58,897 nucleotides of DNA, from contig JAHQVJ010000029.1 of assembly GCA_019634415.1 (NCBI GenBank), positions 1 through 58,897 on the forward strand, read 5' to 3'. Made by a program: the position numbers and the translations under genes. How positions within the stretch are numbered: position 1 is the stretch's first letter; each line of letters starts with the position of its first letter. Below the pieces are notes generated by a model. That model did no database searches, was not told where the DNA came from, and saw only the letters and a list, made by a program, of their open reading frames with translations. Shown piece by piece: positions 16,827 to 26,617 of the stretch. This DNA comes from Myxococcales bacterium (GTDB taxonomy: Bacteria > Myxococcota_A > UBA796 > GCA-2862545).

Positions 16827-17867
16827 TCACAGCGGATAGGCGCGCCATCCCGGATCCCAGCTGAATCGCAGCTCGACAGGGCCGGCATGGGCCGCTGCAT
16901 GCTCTTCGAGTGTTCGCCGCGCCGGTCCGTTCTCGGCGCGCAGGTACATCCAGATCTGTCGTCGGCCTGCGCCGATGCTCCTGCACAAACAGAGCACGTC
17001 GTCACCGAGAGCCTTCAGCAACGCGTCCTCGAATGCGTCGACTTGCGCCTTCTCCTGTGCATTGGGCATCCCATCCCCTCGATCCGCGTAGGGGAGCCGA
17101 GCGAGGCACAGCGTGTCGAAGGTCGGATGTCGTAGGTACTTCGCCGACCGGCATCCAGTGAAGATCAGGCGCTCTGCCGTCTCGGGGTCGGGCGCCTCGG
17201 CAACGACGTAGCTGTCTTCGGGCCAGCGCGACGCCACATCGTCGACGGCCTCGCGGAGCTGCGCGAGGGTCCAGCACCGCAGCTCCTCGCCGTCCCGTGG
17301 GTGAATCCGTACCCACTCCGTGGCCCCGATCCAGGTCTGGACGGCGTCCTCCCCGAGCGCGTTGTCGAGGACGACCCACATCATGCGGGGGATCTCGTCC
17401 TCGTGGACGTCAGAGAAGGCTGGGTGGTACACGAACAGGTCGAACCGCTGGCGGGATTCGTCGACCCGAACGCCGACTCGGAAGTTCTCCATGTCGAGGC
17501 GAGTGGGCCCGAAACGCAAGCTGCCCGTCAGCTCTGAGCAGCGCTGGCGTGCCGCGTAGAACTCGAAGTCGACGTCGGCGGGGGCGTCGGAACGCCAGCG
17601 CTCGGCAACCACGCGAAGGGTCGGATCGCCACCCGCGCTCACGGCCAGGTGGTGGGCGCGCCGTCGTCCAGGCCCGAACTCCCACGTCAGCGTCGGATGG
17701 ATCGCATCGACTCTGGCGGACAGCGCATCGACGATCGTCGCCTCGCCGTGACCCTCGAAGTGCTCCAGCACCTCCACCCGACCCTGGTCCCACCAGCGCC
17801 AGAACGCAGCGATGGCCGGTCCGACGTCTTGCATGCCTTCCCCTGGGAGGAGCCCCAAGCCCATCAT
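16827..17867 (-). CDS. DUF695-domain protein
   Basis: About 346 residues. The last 75 residues (LLKALGDDVLCLCRSIGAG, RRQIWMYLRAENG, FSWDPGWRAYPL) match the pattern of DUF695, a domain of unknown function often found in small cytoplasmic proteins. The N-terminal 270 residues look like a soluble alpha/beta protein that I do not recognise. The start is uncertain: paired ATGs at 17867 and 17864, or an ATG at 17834 with AGGGGAAGG almost touching it. It is divergent from the following FG-GAP lipoprotein gene. Confidence 0.6.
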   Translation of the reverse strand: MMGLGLLPGEGMQDVGPAIAAFWRWWDQGRVEVLEHFEGHGEATIVDALSARVDAIHPTLTWEFGPGRRRAHHLAVSAGGDPTLRVVAERWRSDAPADVDFEFYAARQRCSELTGSLRFGPTRLDMENFRVGVRVDESRQRFDLFVYHPAFSDVHEDEIPRMMWVVLDNALGEDAVQTWIGATEWVRIHPRDGEELRCWTLAQLREAVDDVASRWPEDSYVVAEAPDPETAERLIFTGCRSAKYLRHPTFDTLCLARLPYADRGDGMPNAQEKAQVDAFEDALLKALGDDVLCLCRSIGAGRRQIWMYLRAENGPARRTLEEHAAAHAGPVELRFSWDPGWRAYPL

Positions 17868-17963
17868 GCCCTGCTGAACGCCGAACGCTGAACGCCGATC
17901 AGACCCCGCAATGTCGTGCATAGGGCAGAGACGCCAATAGAAGCGTGTCCGTCTGGAGTGTCC

Positions 17964-19703
17964 ATGCGCCTGCCGACCCTTCGCCTCACCATGCTGTCCC
18001 TCTTCGTCGTCGGTTGCCCCACGGGCGCCACCGACGGCACCGTGGACCCCACTGACTCGCCCAGCGCGTCCGACACCGACACGGACACCGGCACGCCCAC
18101 CCCCGACACCCCCACCGCCGACACTTCGCCCCCGTCGCTACAGCCCTTCTCTGCGGACTTCCTGTGGGCCGACATCCCCCTCGACGACGCCATCGACTTC
18201 GGCCACACCGCCATGCCCGTGCCCGAGGGTGATCGCGTGGAGGCCGAGGCGCTGGTGCTCTCCGAGGTGGCCCTCGACGCCGGCCTGTCCGACGCCACCG
18301 TCGGCGGCAACGTGCACGGCGTGGGCCTCGGCTTCTTCGACGTCGACGGCGACGGCTGGGAGGACATCTTCGTCGCCAACGGCCGGCAGGGCTTCGGAGG
18401 CGGCAGCACCAACTACGACTCCACCCTGTGGAAGAACGACGGCAAGGGCGGCTTCACCGACATCTCCAAGGCGAGCGGCATCGCCGCCATCCTCGACGGC
18501 GTCGACACCTTCTCCGTGGCGGGTGCCGACTACGACGCCGACGGCGACGTGGACATCTACATCGCCGCCCACCCCCACAGCTTCCTGCTGCGCAACGACG
18601 GCAGCGGCGTGTTCACCGATCGGACCGAGCTCGCTGGTGCGGGCGGCCCCGAGTCGGGTGCCGACGTGTCGTACGGGTCGAAGATCGCCGCCTTCGGCGA
18701 CTACGACGGCGACGGTTGGCTCGACATCGCCGGCGCGTCGAGCACCTTCCGCGACACCACGCGCAACGGCTACGTGCTGCGCAACCAGGGCGACGGCACC
18801 TTCGCAGACGTCTCCGCCGACATGGAGCTGCAGGTGCGGCGCAGCGGCAATCCGTGCGCGCTCATGTGGACCGACTACGACAACGACGGCGATCAGGACC
18901 TCAACATCTGGAACGATCTGGGCCGCTCCGATCGCAACCGCACGCTGCTGCGCAACGACGGCACGGTGTTCACCGACGTCACCCTGGACGTGGGCTTCAC
19001 CAACCAGATGGGCAACCCCATGGGGATCGGCGCGGGCGACGTGAACCGCGACGGCTTCCTCGACTACTACATCGGCAACATCGGCAACTCGGCGCTGCTG
19101 CTCTCGCAGGGAGACGGCACCTTCGTGAACTTCGCCACGGCCGCTGGGGTGAACGGGGGCGGCTCGTCGTGGGGGATCGCCTTCGAGGATCTCAACGCCG
19201 ACGGCTGGTGGGACATCTTCGTCTCCCACGAGGGCTCGCCGCACCGCACCTACACCCACAACCAGGACCTGCCGCCCACCTTCACGGCGCAGCGGTGGAC
19301 CCAGCCCGACAGCAGCAGCCACAACGTGCCCGCTGCCTTCGCGGACTACGATCACGACGGAGACGTCGACGTGATCACCGGCAACACCTACGGCAACCGC
19401 CTGCAGCTGTGGCGCAACGACACGCCGCGCGGCACCAACCGCTTCCTGGAGGTCCAGATCACCAACGCACCCACCACGGGGGAGGGCACTGGTGTGACCG
19501 CGCGCGTGGTGGTGCAGGCCGGCGACGACGTGTGGTTCAAGGACGTGCTCGGCGGCAGCTCCCGTGCGTCGCAGAACGCGCTGACCACGCGCTTCGGCCT
19601 CGGGCACTACACGGGTGCCGACTTCGTGGGGGTGCTGTGGCCCGACGGACGCACCATCGCGGCCATCAACGTGGAAGGCGACACGCGCCTGGAGCTTCCG
19701 TGA
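17964..19703 (+). CDS. FG-GAP/VCBS repeat lipoprotein with UnbV-type C-terminus
   Basis: A 579-residue exported protein. A lipobox (LFVVGC, Cys near residue 18) is followed by a Thr/Asp/Pro linker. From residue 100 to 480 at least seven FG-GAP-like blades repeat a Ca-binding loop of the form D-x-D-x-D-G-W/D-x-D-I (DVDGDGWEDIF, DYDADGDVDIY, DYDGDGWLDIA, DYDNDGDQDL, DVNRDGFLDYY, DLNADGWWDIF, DYDHDGDVDVI), making a beta-propeller. The end (GVTARVVVQAGDD, LTTRFGLGHYTGADFVGVLWPDG) is the ASPIC/UnbV module. GGAG lies 6 nt before the ATG. Cell-surface binding is likely; ligand unknown. Coupled by GTGA overlap to the next gene. Confidence 0.85.
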   Translation: MRLPTLRLTMLSLFVVGCPTGATDGTVDPTDSPSASDTDTDTGTPTPDTPTADTSPPSLQPFSADFLWADIPLDDAIDFGHTAMPVPEGDRVEAEALVLSEVALDAGLSDATVGGNVHGVGLGFFDVDGDGWEDIFVANGRQGFGGGSTNYDSTLWKNDGKGGFTDISKASGIAAILDGVDTFSVAGADYDADGDVDIYIAAHPHSFLLRNDGSGVFTDRTELAGAGGPESGADVSYGSKIAAFGDYDGDGWLDIAGASSTFRDTTRNGYVLRNQGDGTFADVSADMELQVRRSGNPCALMWTDYDNDGDQDLNIWNDLGRSDRNRTLLRNDGTVFTDVTLDVGFTNQMGNPMGIGAGDVNRDGFLDYYIGNIGNSALLLSQGDGTFVNFATAAGVNGGGSSWGIAFEDLNADGWWDIFVSHEGSPHRTYTHNQDLPPTFTAQRWTQPDSSSHNVPAAFADYDHDGDVDVITGNTYGNRLQLWRNDTPRGTNRFLEVQITNAPTTGEGTGVTARVVVQAGDDVWFKDVLGGSSRASQNALTTRFGLGHYTGADFVGVLWPDGRTIAAINVEGDTRLELP

Positions 19704-20287
19704 CCTTGGCTATGATCCTGTGGGGCTGCTCGGGGGATCCGAGCACGGACACCGATCGCACCTCGACCGACACCGACACGACCTCGCCCACGGACACACC
19801 CACCGGCGACACGGGCACCACGCCCACCAAGGTGGATCCGTGCACGGTGCCCGCGCTGTCGGTGGGCACGGGGGTGGAGCACTACGTGCCCTTGGGCGAG
19901 GGCGATCCCGTCACCGTGGTGTTCGGACCGCAGGGGGGCTGGCACGTGGACGTGGGGGCCGAGGTGTTCGGCACCGGCCAGATCGTGTCGCTGCAGTCGT
20001 CGCTCACGCTGACGGCCGAGGAGCGCACGGTCACCACCAAGCTGCCTCCCCAGACGCTGGGGCTGGTGGCGGAGGATCCGTGCGGCTGGTCGATCTTCGG
20101 CGTGCGGGCCTTCCTCGACGACGCCTCCTTCCCGGGGAGTGCCTTCGACTACGTCTGCGATCTCGACGGGCAGACGGCGATCCTGGAGCTGACCCTGGTG
20201 GACGCGGCCAACGACATCGAGCTGACGGACCAGGTGGAGGTCACCCTGACCCAGGATCCCGAGCAGAAGTGCGACGCGAAGCCCTGA
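19700..20287 (+). CDS. Probable lipoprotein, unknown
   Basis: A 195-residue protein starting at a GTG that overlaps the upstream stop (GTGA). A very short leader ends in LWGC and is followed by the same Ser/Thr/Asp linker style as its neighbour (STDTDRTSTDTDTT), suggesting a lipoprotein. The leader is only about nine residues, unusually short, so either export fails or the true start lies further upstream inside the previous gene. The rest (three further Cys, many beta strands) is a compact domain I do not recognise. Probably works with the FG-GAP protein. Confidence 0.6.
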   Translation: MTLAMILWGCSGDPSTDTDRTSTDTDTTSPTDTPTGDTGTTPTKVDPCTVPALSVGTGVEHYVPLGEGDPVTVVFGPQGGWHVDVGAEVFGTGQIVSLQSSLTLTAEERTVTTKLPPQTLGLVAEDPCGWSIFGVRAFLDDASFPGSAFDYVCDLDGQTAILELTLVDAANDIELTDQVEVTLTQDPEQKCDAKP

Positions 20288-20288
20288 G

Positions 20289-20762
20289 CTACTCGCTTGC
20301 CTGGCGATCGCGCTGGGTGCGGTACTTGGTGAGGATCCGGTCCAGGGCACCCGCGAACTTGCGCTTGTCGCGCTCGCTGTAGGCGCTCGGGCCGCCCATG
20401 AGTGTGCCCGACTCGCGCTGCTGCTCCATGAAGTTGCGCATGGTGAGACGCGCCTGGGCGTTCGAGGCGTCGATCACGTCGCCCCGCGGATCGATGCAGA
20501 CGGCCCCCTTGTCGACGGCCGCGGCCGCCAGGGGCACGTCCGCCGTGATCACCAGGTCGCCCTCCTCCACCTGGTCCACGATGTACTCGTCGGCGACGTC
20601 GAAGCCCTTGCCCACGACGACCTGCCGGATGAAGCGCGAGGGGGGGTGGCGCAAGGTCTGGTTGGCCACCAGCACGAGCTCCACCTGCACGCGGTCTGCC
20701 GCACGAAACAGCAGGTCCTTGACCCCGCGCGGGGTCGCGTCACCGTCGATGTAGATCCGCAC
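20289..20762 (-). CDS. DUF188 (YaiI/YqxD, UPF0178) family protein
   Basis: A 157-residue protein of the DUF188 family: RIYIDGDATPRG at the N-terminus (family YVDADACP), VVVGKGFDVADEYIVD, ITADVPLAAAAVDKGA and the Asn-rich segment that follows. The fold is PIN-like and the function is not established. It starts at a GTG 1 nt after the yidD stop, so the two form an operon. Confidence 0.9.
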   Translation of the reverse strand: MRIYIDGDATPRGVKDLLFRAADRVQVELVLVANQTLRHPPSRFIRQVVVGKGFDVADEYIVDQVEEGDLVITADVPLAAAAVDKGAVCIDPRGDVIDASNAQARLTMRNFMEQQRESGTLMGGPSAYSERDKRKFAGALDRILTKYRTQRDRQASE

Positions 20763-20763
20763 G

Positions 20764-21000
20764 CTACCCCTCCGGGTGTTGGTGGTCGGGCAGGGGCACC
20801 GGATCGTACCCGCCTGGATAGAGTGGATGGCACCGCAGGATCCGCTTTGCGCCCATCCAGACGCCCCACAGGCCGTACAGCTCGATGGCCTGCATGGCAT
20901 AGGCGGAGCAGGTGGGGTCGTACCTGCAGGACGGCGGTGTGAGCGGTGAGATGTACCGTCGGTAGAAGCGGATCGGGGCGATCAGCAACCTGCGGAGCAT
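20764..21000 (-). CDS. yidD: Membrane protein insertion efficiency factor YidD
   Basis: A 78-residue protein with the YidD signature: an amphipathic basic N-terminus ([16 protein letters not shown]), [16 protein letters not shown] with paired Cys, and [17 protein letters not shown]. It assists YidC-mediated insertion of inner-membrane proteins. It is normally beside rpmH-rnpA-yidC but here is paired with a DUF188 gene instead. Confidence 0.93.
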   Translation of the reverse strand: MLRRLLIAPIRFYRRYISPLTPPSCRYDPTCSAYAMQAIELYGLWGVWMGAKRILRCHPLYPGGYDPVPLPDHQHPEG

Positions 21001-21064
21001 GCCCGCCTCCCTGCAGCGGACGGTAACCTGGATTGGCGTCGCGTTGGGCGACTTTGGAGGGCAT

Positions 21065-21880
21065 GTGACGGTGGAGGAGCTGCTGGCGGGATGTACGCCC
21101 AGCGCCGCGCGACCGGTGGTGGTGCTGACGGGGGCCGGGGTGTCGGTGTCGTCGGGTATTCCCACCTTTCGCGGCCCCGAGGGGTACTGGACCGTGGGCT
21201 CGACGCAGTATCGACCTCAGCAGATGGCCACGAACCAGGCGTTTCAGCAGATGCCGCGCGAGGTCTGGCGCTGGTACCTGTACCGCAAGGGCGTGTGCAA
21301 CGCGGCGGATCCGAACGACGGCCATCGCTCCATCGCGGCCCTGGAGACCCACTTCGGCGATGGCTTCGCGCTGATCACGCAGAACGTGGACGGGCTGCAC
21401 ACGCGCGGCGGCTGTAGCCACGAGCGCACCTACGAGGTGCACGGCTCCATCGACTGGATGCGCGACCTCGACACCGACGAGCGGCTGCCGATCCCCGACG
21501 GTCTGGCCCTGACGGGTCGAGACGATCCACTGACGGACGAGGCCTGGGCACAGCTGGTGAATCCAGCCACGGGGGCGCGCTGCCGTCCCCACGTGCTGTG
21601 GTTCGACGAGTACTACGACGAGCGCAACTACCGGGCCCACTCCGCGATGGAGGCGGCCACACGCGCGAGCGTGATGATCGTGTGCGGCACGAGCGGGGCG
21701 GCATCGCTGCCCTACCAGGCGGTGGAGATGGCCTGCGCCGCGGGGGCCGCGCTGGTGGACATCAGCCCCGACGACAACCCCTTTCGCGATGCCGCCGAGC
21801 GCTACGAGCGCGGCGTGGGGCTCGAGGCGACGGGAGACGAGGGACTCGCGCGGGTGGTGGCTGCCCTCGGAGTGCAGTGA
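21065..21880 (+). CDS. Sir2-family NAD-dependent deacylase, zinc cysteines absent
   Basis: A 271-residue sirtuin. NAD-site motifs are clear: [16 protein letters not shown] (about residue 21), [14 protein letters not shown] with the catalytic region around residue 105, and VHGS after it. Late [12 protein letters not shown] and DISPDDNP are also typical. The four-Cys zinc ribbon expected after the catalytic His is missing; the segment reads [16 protein letters not shown]. Sirtuin relatives of this kind may have altered substrates or act as NADases. Start is uncertain between GTG 21065 and GTG 21071 (GGAGGG sits 3 or 9 nt before). Confidence 0.85.
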   Translation: MTVEELLAGCTPSAARPVVVLTGAGVSVSSGIPTFRGPEGYWTVGSTQYRPQQMATNQAFQQMPREVWRWYLYRKGVCNAADPNDGHRSIAALETHFGDGFALITQNVDGLHTRGGCSHERTYEVHGSIDWMRDLDTDERLPIPDGLALTGRDDPLTDEAWAQLVNPATGARCRPHVLWFDEYYDERNYRAHSAMEAATRASVMIVCGTSGAASLPYQAVEMACAAGAALVDISPDDNPFRDAAERYERGVGLEATGDEGLARVVAALGVQ

Positions 21881-21882
21881 CG

Positions 21883-23160
21883 ATGCGCGCAGCCTTGGTC
21901 CTGGGCCTGTTTGCCACCGCCTGCGATCCGTACGGGCGGTGGCCCGTCGAGCAGAGCGTGTTTCCCTGGGTCTACACGCCGCTCGAGGATCTGCAGCCCT
22001 ACGAGGAGGTTCGGTTCGAGACCGAGACCTGGGTGCCCCTGCAGGACATCGAGCAGACCGTCCTGTACGTGCAGAAGTCGGTGGAGCACCGACCAGGAGC
22101 GCCCCTCGAGGAGCTGCTGCACTTCGGACAGGGGCGCCCCGAGCCGCTGGTCGGAGGCCATCCCTGGCTGTCCTTCGCGGGCGACGTCATGCCCATGAAC
22201 GGGACCGCGCCCTCCTATGCAAGCGGGGTCTCGCCGCTGCTCGACGGTGACTTCCGCGTGGGCAACCTGGAGACGCCCATCTCCGCGGAGCACCCCACCG
22301 GGTCCGAGCTCACCTCGAAGTTCGGGATCTACGCATTCAACGAGCCCGCGACCATGCTGGTGGACCAGCCCTTCGACCTGTTGCAGGTCAACAACAACCA
22401 CTCCCTCGATCTGGGCGACGCCGGCTTCGCCAACACCCACCAGGCCGTGCTCGACGCCGGCATGCAGACCGTGGGCTTCGACGGCAACCGGTTCGTCGCG
22501 GACGTGCAGGGGTCGAGTGTGGCCTTCCTGTCGTACACCTGGGGCAGCAACAACACCGATCCCACCGAGGTGGATCTCGCGGTGGTGCCCTTCGGACGCC
22601 TCGACGAGGCCATCGATCTCGGGCGCATCGCGAGCGAGGTCGGCCAGGCCCGCGACGACGGGGCGAGCCACGTCGTGCTGCTGCTGCACTGGGGCTACGA
22701 GTACGAGTACTGGCCCGATCCTCACTTCCTGGTGCTCGGACGGCGCCTCGTGGCGCTGGGGGCCGACGTGGTGGTGGGTCACGGCCCCCACACCCCTCAG
22801 GCCGCCGAGCTGTGCAGCGTGAATCAACCTCTGGCCGAGCCCGGGATCGGGCAATGCTCGGTACGCTCCGAGGACGGGCGTCGCCGCATGGGCGCGGTGC
22901 TGTACTCGCTCGGCAACTTCGGTACGAACTTGGCGACCGTCGAGCTGCAGACCGGGATCGTGGGAACCGTCTCCCTCGATCCGATGGGGGGTGTGAGCGG
23001 CATGGGGTGGGAGGCCCTGGCCAGAGTGGACACGAGCGACGGGCGGGCACTGCGCCCCTTGGACGAGCTGGTGGAACAGGAAGGAGGACAGGGGCGTTGG
23101 ACCGACGAATCGACGCGTTTGCAGCAACTGCTGGGCACCTCTTGGAGGCGCACGCGATAG
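21883..23160 (+). CDS. CapA-like metallophosphatase lipoprotein
   Basis: A 425-residue protein with lipobox FATAC near residue 14. From about residue 95 it has CapA / PgsA-type metallophosphatase motifs: LSFAGDVMPMNG, GNLETPIS, NNNHSLDLGDAGF, LLLHWGYEYEYWP, GHGPHTPQ and YSLGNFG. Relatives take part in poly-gamma-glutamate or capsule production, and others are of unknown role; no capsule genes accompany it here. The ATG is 2 nt after the sirtuin stop. It probably acts at the cell envelope. Confidence 0.8.
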   Translation: MRAALVLGLFATACDPYGRWPVEQSVFPWVYTPLEDLQPYEEVRFETETWVPLQDIEQTVLYVQKSVEHRPGAPLEELLHFGQGRPEPLVGGHPWLSFAGDVMPMNGTAPSYASGVSPLLDGDFRVGNLETPISAEHPTGSELTSKFGIYAFNEPATMLVDQPFDLLQVNNNHSLDLGDAGFANTHQAVLDAGMQTVGFDGNRFVADVQGSSVAFLSYTWGSNNTDPTEVDLAVVPFGRLDEAIDLGRIASEVGQARDDGASHVVLLLHWGYEYEYWPDPHFLVLGRRLVALGADVVVGHGPHTPQAAELCSVNQPLAEPGIGQCSVRSEDGRRRMGAVLYSLGNFGTNLATVELQTGIVGTVSLDPMGGVSGMGWEALARVDTSDGRALRPLDELVEQEGGQGRWTDESTRLQQLLGTSWRRTR

Positions 23161-23185
23161 CATCGCGCGGTCACCGGAGGAATCG

Positions 23186-24886
23186 ATGTTGCTAGCGTGG
23201 AGCGCGATCGCCCTGGGGGCTGGCCCGAGTGCCATGGTCGCGCCGGGTGAGAGCCGGATGGAGCTGGAGGTCCGGCAGATGGTGGCCAGCCAGGATGGAT
23301 CCCTGGTGGTGGCCTGTACGGCAGATCAGGTGGTGCCGTTGGCGGGGGGGCCCGAGATCGAGCTCGATCCAGGGGGAATCGTCGCCGCCGACATCTCCCA
23401 GGAGGGGTGGATGGCCCTGGCCCATGCCGGAGGGGTCACGGTCCACGACAACACCGGGCGGGAGCTGCTGCGCCTGGGCGGCTACGCCGAGCTGTCCGAT
23501 CTGGCGATCTCGCCGAACGGGCTGTTGTTCGCCGTGGCGTCCTCCGATCAGGTGGCGCTGCACCAGAGTGCCGACGGCCGGAAGCTGTGGTCCCGCAAGG
23601 GAGGGGCGCGATCCGTCACCTTCCACCCAGACGGGAAGCGGGTGATCGCCGGTATCGACACCGGGAACCTGGTGTTGAAGGTGGCCAACGGCCGCGTGGC
23701 GGGCGGCTTCGACACGGAGCCCGCGGTGTGGTTCCAGTGGACGCCGAACGTGCTGTGGACGCGTGAGACCGAGGGCCAGCCCAAGGCCTGGGATCCGAAC
23801 ACGCTCAAGCCCATCGAGGGAGTCCAGGTCCAGGGCTCCTACGTGGCCACCGCCGTGCACCCCACCGAGGGGTGGATCGTGGCGGACGGCTGCGTGCTGG
23901 GATCCACGCTGTGTGTCGCCAGTGGCGTGATCGACACCGCCTTCACCTCGGATGGCACCCTGTGGGTCGCCGCGGAGGGCGAGGTGCGTGAGTGGCAGCC
24001 GCTCGGCGATGCGAGCGTCACCGACCTGGGGCTGCCCGAGGGAGCGGGGCGCATCACCGATCTCGCCCACGCTGGCACGGACTGGCTCGTGGTCACCGAG
24101 GACGGCGTTCTGCAGCGTCTCGCGGCCGACGGCACGCCGAAGCTGGACGTCCGCGTGCCCGGATGCGACGGCGGTGCCATCTGCCGGCCCATCGCCATCG
24201 GAGGCTCGCTGGACGGTGCCTGGGCCGTGGGTCCGGACGGACAGGCCGCCGCCTGGAAGGGAACCGGAAAGCCCGCCCTGCGTCCCAAGGGTGCTCGTGC
24301 GGTGGATGCCGGGCGGCTGCCCGATGGTCGCTGGGTGATCCTGGGCAAGGACGGACGCGTCCGGGTGGGTACGAAGCCGGGCAAGGGCGCCAAGACCGCC
24401 GTCATCGAGGGGGCGCGCGACCTGGCCGTGGGCCGGGAGGGGTTCGTGGTCGTGGGAGACGGCGTGCATCCGTACTCCTCCGACGTCAGCCCGCGCGGCA
24501 CGCCCAAGCTCGGTCCGGGCCGCACGGCGCGCACCGTGTCCGTCGACAGCACGGGCCTCGCCTTTGCCGTGATCGACGACGTGGGCTCGCTGCACCGCTT
24601 CTCGGCCGACGGGCGGCCGGTGTTCCGTGCCACGTTGGGACTGCCGCCCGAGGTCGACGAGGTCGCCTGGTCGGCCGACGGCACGCGGCTGTATCTGGGA
24701 GGATCTCCGCTGAAGGTGCTCGATGCCTCGGACGGCTCGCTGGTGATGGACGTGGTGCTGTCGCCTCGGGGCATGGCCCACACCATCGCGGCAACGGAGC
24801 AGGGGCTGCTCGGCGTGGTGCAAGGGGGCGCCGACGAGGAGGAGGCGCGACTCATCAGCTTGCCTCGTCCCGTCCCCGAGGAATAG
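23186..24886 (+). CDS. Secreted beta-propeller (WD40-like) protein
   Basis: A 566-residue protein with a short signal-like N-terminus ([16 protein letters not shown]). It has many repeats of about 40 residues built on patterns such as [30 protein letters not shown] and [14 protein letters not shown], which suggest a 7- or 8-bladed propeller. GGAGG precedes the ATG by 6 nt. No catalytic motif is visible. It follows the CapA-like gene by 25 nt and may be co-transcribed with it. Confidence 0.7.
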   Translation: MLLAWSAIALGAGPSAMVAPGESRMELEVRQMVASQDGSLVVACTADQVVPLAGGPEIELDPGGIVAADISQEGWMALAHAGGVTVHDNTGRELLRLGGYAELSDLAISPNGLLFAVASSDQVALHQSADGRKLWSRKGGARSVTFHPDGKRVIAGIDTGNLVLKVANGRVAGGFDTEPAVWFQWTPNVLWTRETEGQPKAWDPNTLKPIEGVQVQGSYVATAVHPTEGWIVADGCVLGSTLCVASGVIDTAFTSDGTLWVAAEGEVREWQPLGDASVTDLGLPEGAGRITDLAHAGTDWLVVTEDGVLQRLAADGTPKLDVRVPGCDGGAICRPIAIGGSLDGAWAVGPDGQAAAWKGTGKPALRPKGARAVDAGRLPDGRWVILGKDGRVRVGTKPGKGAKTAVIEGARDLAVGREGFVVVGDGVHPYSSDVSPRGTPKLGPGRTARTVSVDSTGLAFAVIDDVGSLHRFSADGRPVFRATLGLPPEVDEVAWSADGTRLYLGGSPLKVLDASDGSLVMDVVLSPRGMAHTIAATEQGLLGVVQGGADEEEARLISLPRPVPEE

Positions 24887-24984
24887 CCTCGTGGGCTGCT
24901 TGCGTGGGCCCGCGCGGACTGGTTAAGCGTCAGCTCCCGCGTGCCCGGCGCACGCTCCCACCTTTTGAGTACGGAAAACCACGT

Positions 24985-25191
24985 ATGTCCCGTCGTAAGA
25001 GCTCCCCCCTTCAGCCCGGCGAAGTCGTCGACTACAAAGACGTGCGCAAGCTGCAGCGCTTCTTGACCGAGCGCGGCAAGATCCTGCCCCGCCGGGCGAC
25101 CGGGCTCACCGCCAAGCAGCAGCGGCAGGTGGCACGCGCCATCAAGCGGGCTCGCCAGGTGGCGCTGCTCCCCTACGTCAAGCGCGACTGA
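24985..25191 (+). CDS. rpsR: 30S ribosomal protein S18
   Basis: A 68-residue bS18: [22 protein letters not shown] and [23 protein letters not shown] are family-defining. It contains no Cys, so it is the zinc-free form. It stands alone rather than between rpsF and rplI, which suggests a dispersed or additional copy. Only a weak ribosome-binding site (GGAAAA) is seen. Confidence 0.93.
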   Translation: MSRRKSSPLQPGEVVDYKDVRKLQRFLTERGKILPRRATGLTAKQQRQVARAIKRARQVALLPYVKRD

Positions 25192-25200
25192 CCGCTCGGC

Positions 25201-26617
25201 TCAGATGAGCCCCACGGGGCGAATCTCCGAGCCGGGCACTCCGAGAATCGCATCCCCCAGACGTGCGCGCATGTCCACGGCCAGTCGGTCGATGGCGGTG
25301 ACGGAGTCTACGTGTAGGTGTTGGACGTCCACCGTCTCTTGGGGATCGTCCTGTAGATCGTACATCGCGCGCTCGATGGGAGGGCGCCGCACAGGGTTGT
25401 CGAACACCAGCTTGAAGCGGCCGCGCCGGGCGGCTTCCAGGCGACCCCGCGAGTAGTAGTAGAAGACGTCGGTGGGGCTGGGGGCGCCCTGCGCCAGCAC
25501 GGGCCAGGCGTCGTGTCCGTCGATCACCTTCGCGGAATCGACCGGGCTCGGGATCGGGCACGCCAGCGAGTCCCGCGAAGGTGGGCAGTAGATCCAGAGC
25601 CGTGACCACCTCGTCCACCACCTGGCCTTCCGGGAGCACACCGGGCCAGCGCCACAGGCACGGGCTGCGGAAGCCGCCTTCCCACACCGTGGCCTTGCCG
25701 CCCCGAAGCGGGTGGGCGCTTCCTCCGCGGGGAGGCTCGAGCCAGGGGCCGTTGTCGGAGGTGAACACCACCAGCGTGTCCTCGCTCAGTCCAAGGTGGT
25801 CCAGCGCGTCGAGCAGCTCGCCGACGAAGTGATCCACCATCTCGATCACGTCGCCGTACAGGCCACGCTCGGAGCGTCCCCGAAAGCTCGGCAGCACTGC
25901 CCACGGCTCGTGGGGAGCGGAGTAGGCCAGGTAGAGGAAGAAGGGGTCGCGCTGGTTCTGCCGCACGAAGTTGATGGCGGCTTCGGTGAACTGCCGCACC
26001 AGCACGGGCCTGCCCGGCAGCCGCCGCAGCGTCTCGCGGTCGAGCACCAGCGGAAGCGGCTTCTGGTTGGCGCTCCAGGGAATGCCGAAGAAGGTGTCGA
26101 AGCCCTGGGACAGCGGCTGGAAGGGCTCGTGATGCCCCAGGTGCCACTTGCCCACACAGCCCGTGGTGTAGCCCGCCTCGCGAAACATCTCTGCGAGGGT
26201 GGTCTCCGATGGGTTCAGGCCTGCCTTCGACGCAGGGGTGAGCACGCCCAGCCCCAGGTCCTTGGCGCCGAATCCCACCCGGGGCGGGTAGCAGCCCGTC
26301 ATCAGCGCGGCACGGCTCGGGGTGCACACCGATGCGGCCACGTAGAAGTTCGTGAGGCGCAGCCCCTCGTCGGCCATGCGGTCCAGTCGCGGCGTGCGAA
26401 TGGCCCCATAGGCGCGAGCGGCCTTGGGCGGGGTGTAGTAGCAGCCCAGGTCGTTGTAGCCCTGGTCGTCGGTGAGGATCACGATCACGTTGGGCGGGCG
26501 ACTGCGCAGGGTCTGCCAGGCGCCCACACCGGCTGCGGCAGCGCCCGCGGCGGCGAGGCCACCCAGGAGCGCACGGCGGCTGGGGGCGTTGGAGCTCGGG
26601 GGGGAAGGGTCGGTCAC
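25201..26617 (-). pseudogene. Tat-exported sulfatase gene with a one-base frameshift
   Basis: Type I sulfatase, about 471 residues if repaired. The Tat-like signal is SRRALLGGLAAAGAAAAG. The sulfatase features are NVIVILTDDQGYNDLG (metal Asp pair), the formylglycine site VCTPSRAALMTG, GCVGKWHLGHHE and VFTSDNGPW. The frame breaks near 25556-25558, a run of three G on the plus strand. Upstream it reads LLPTFAGLAGVP; after dropping one base it resumes as IPSPVDSAKVIDGHDAWPVL and runs to 25201. The GTG start overlaps the POT transporter stop by 4 nt (GTGA), with GGAG 5 nt before. Either a sequence error in the homopolymer or a recent frameshift; the C-terminal 120 residues still look selected. 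Confidence 0.85.
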
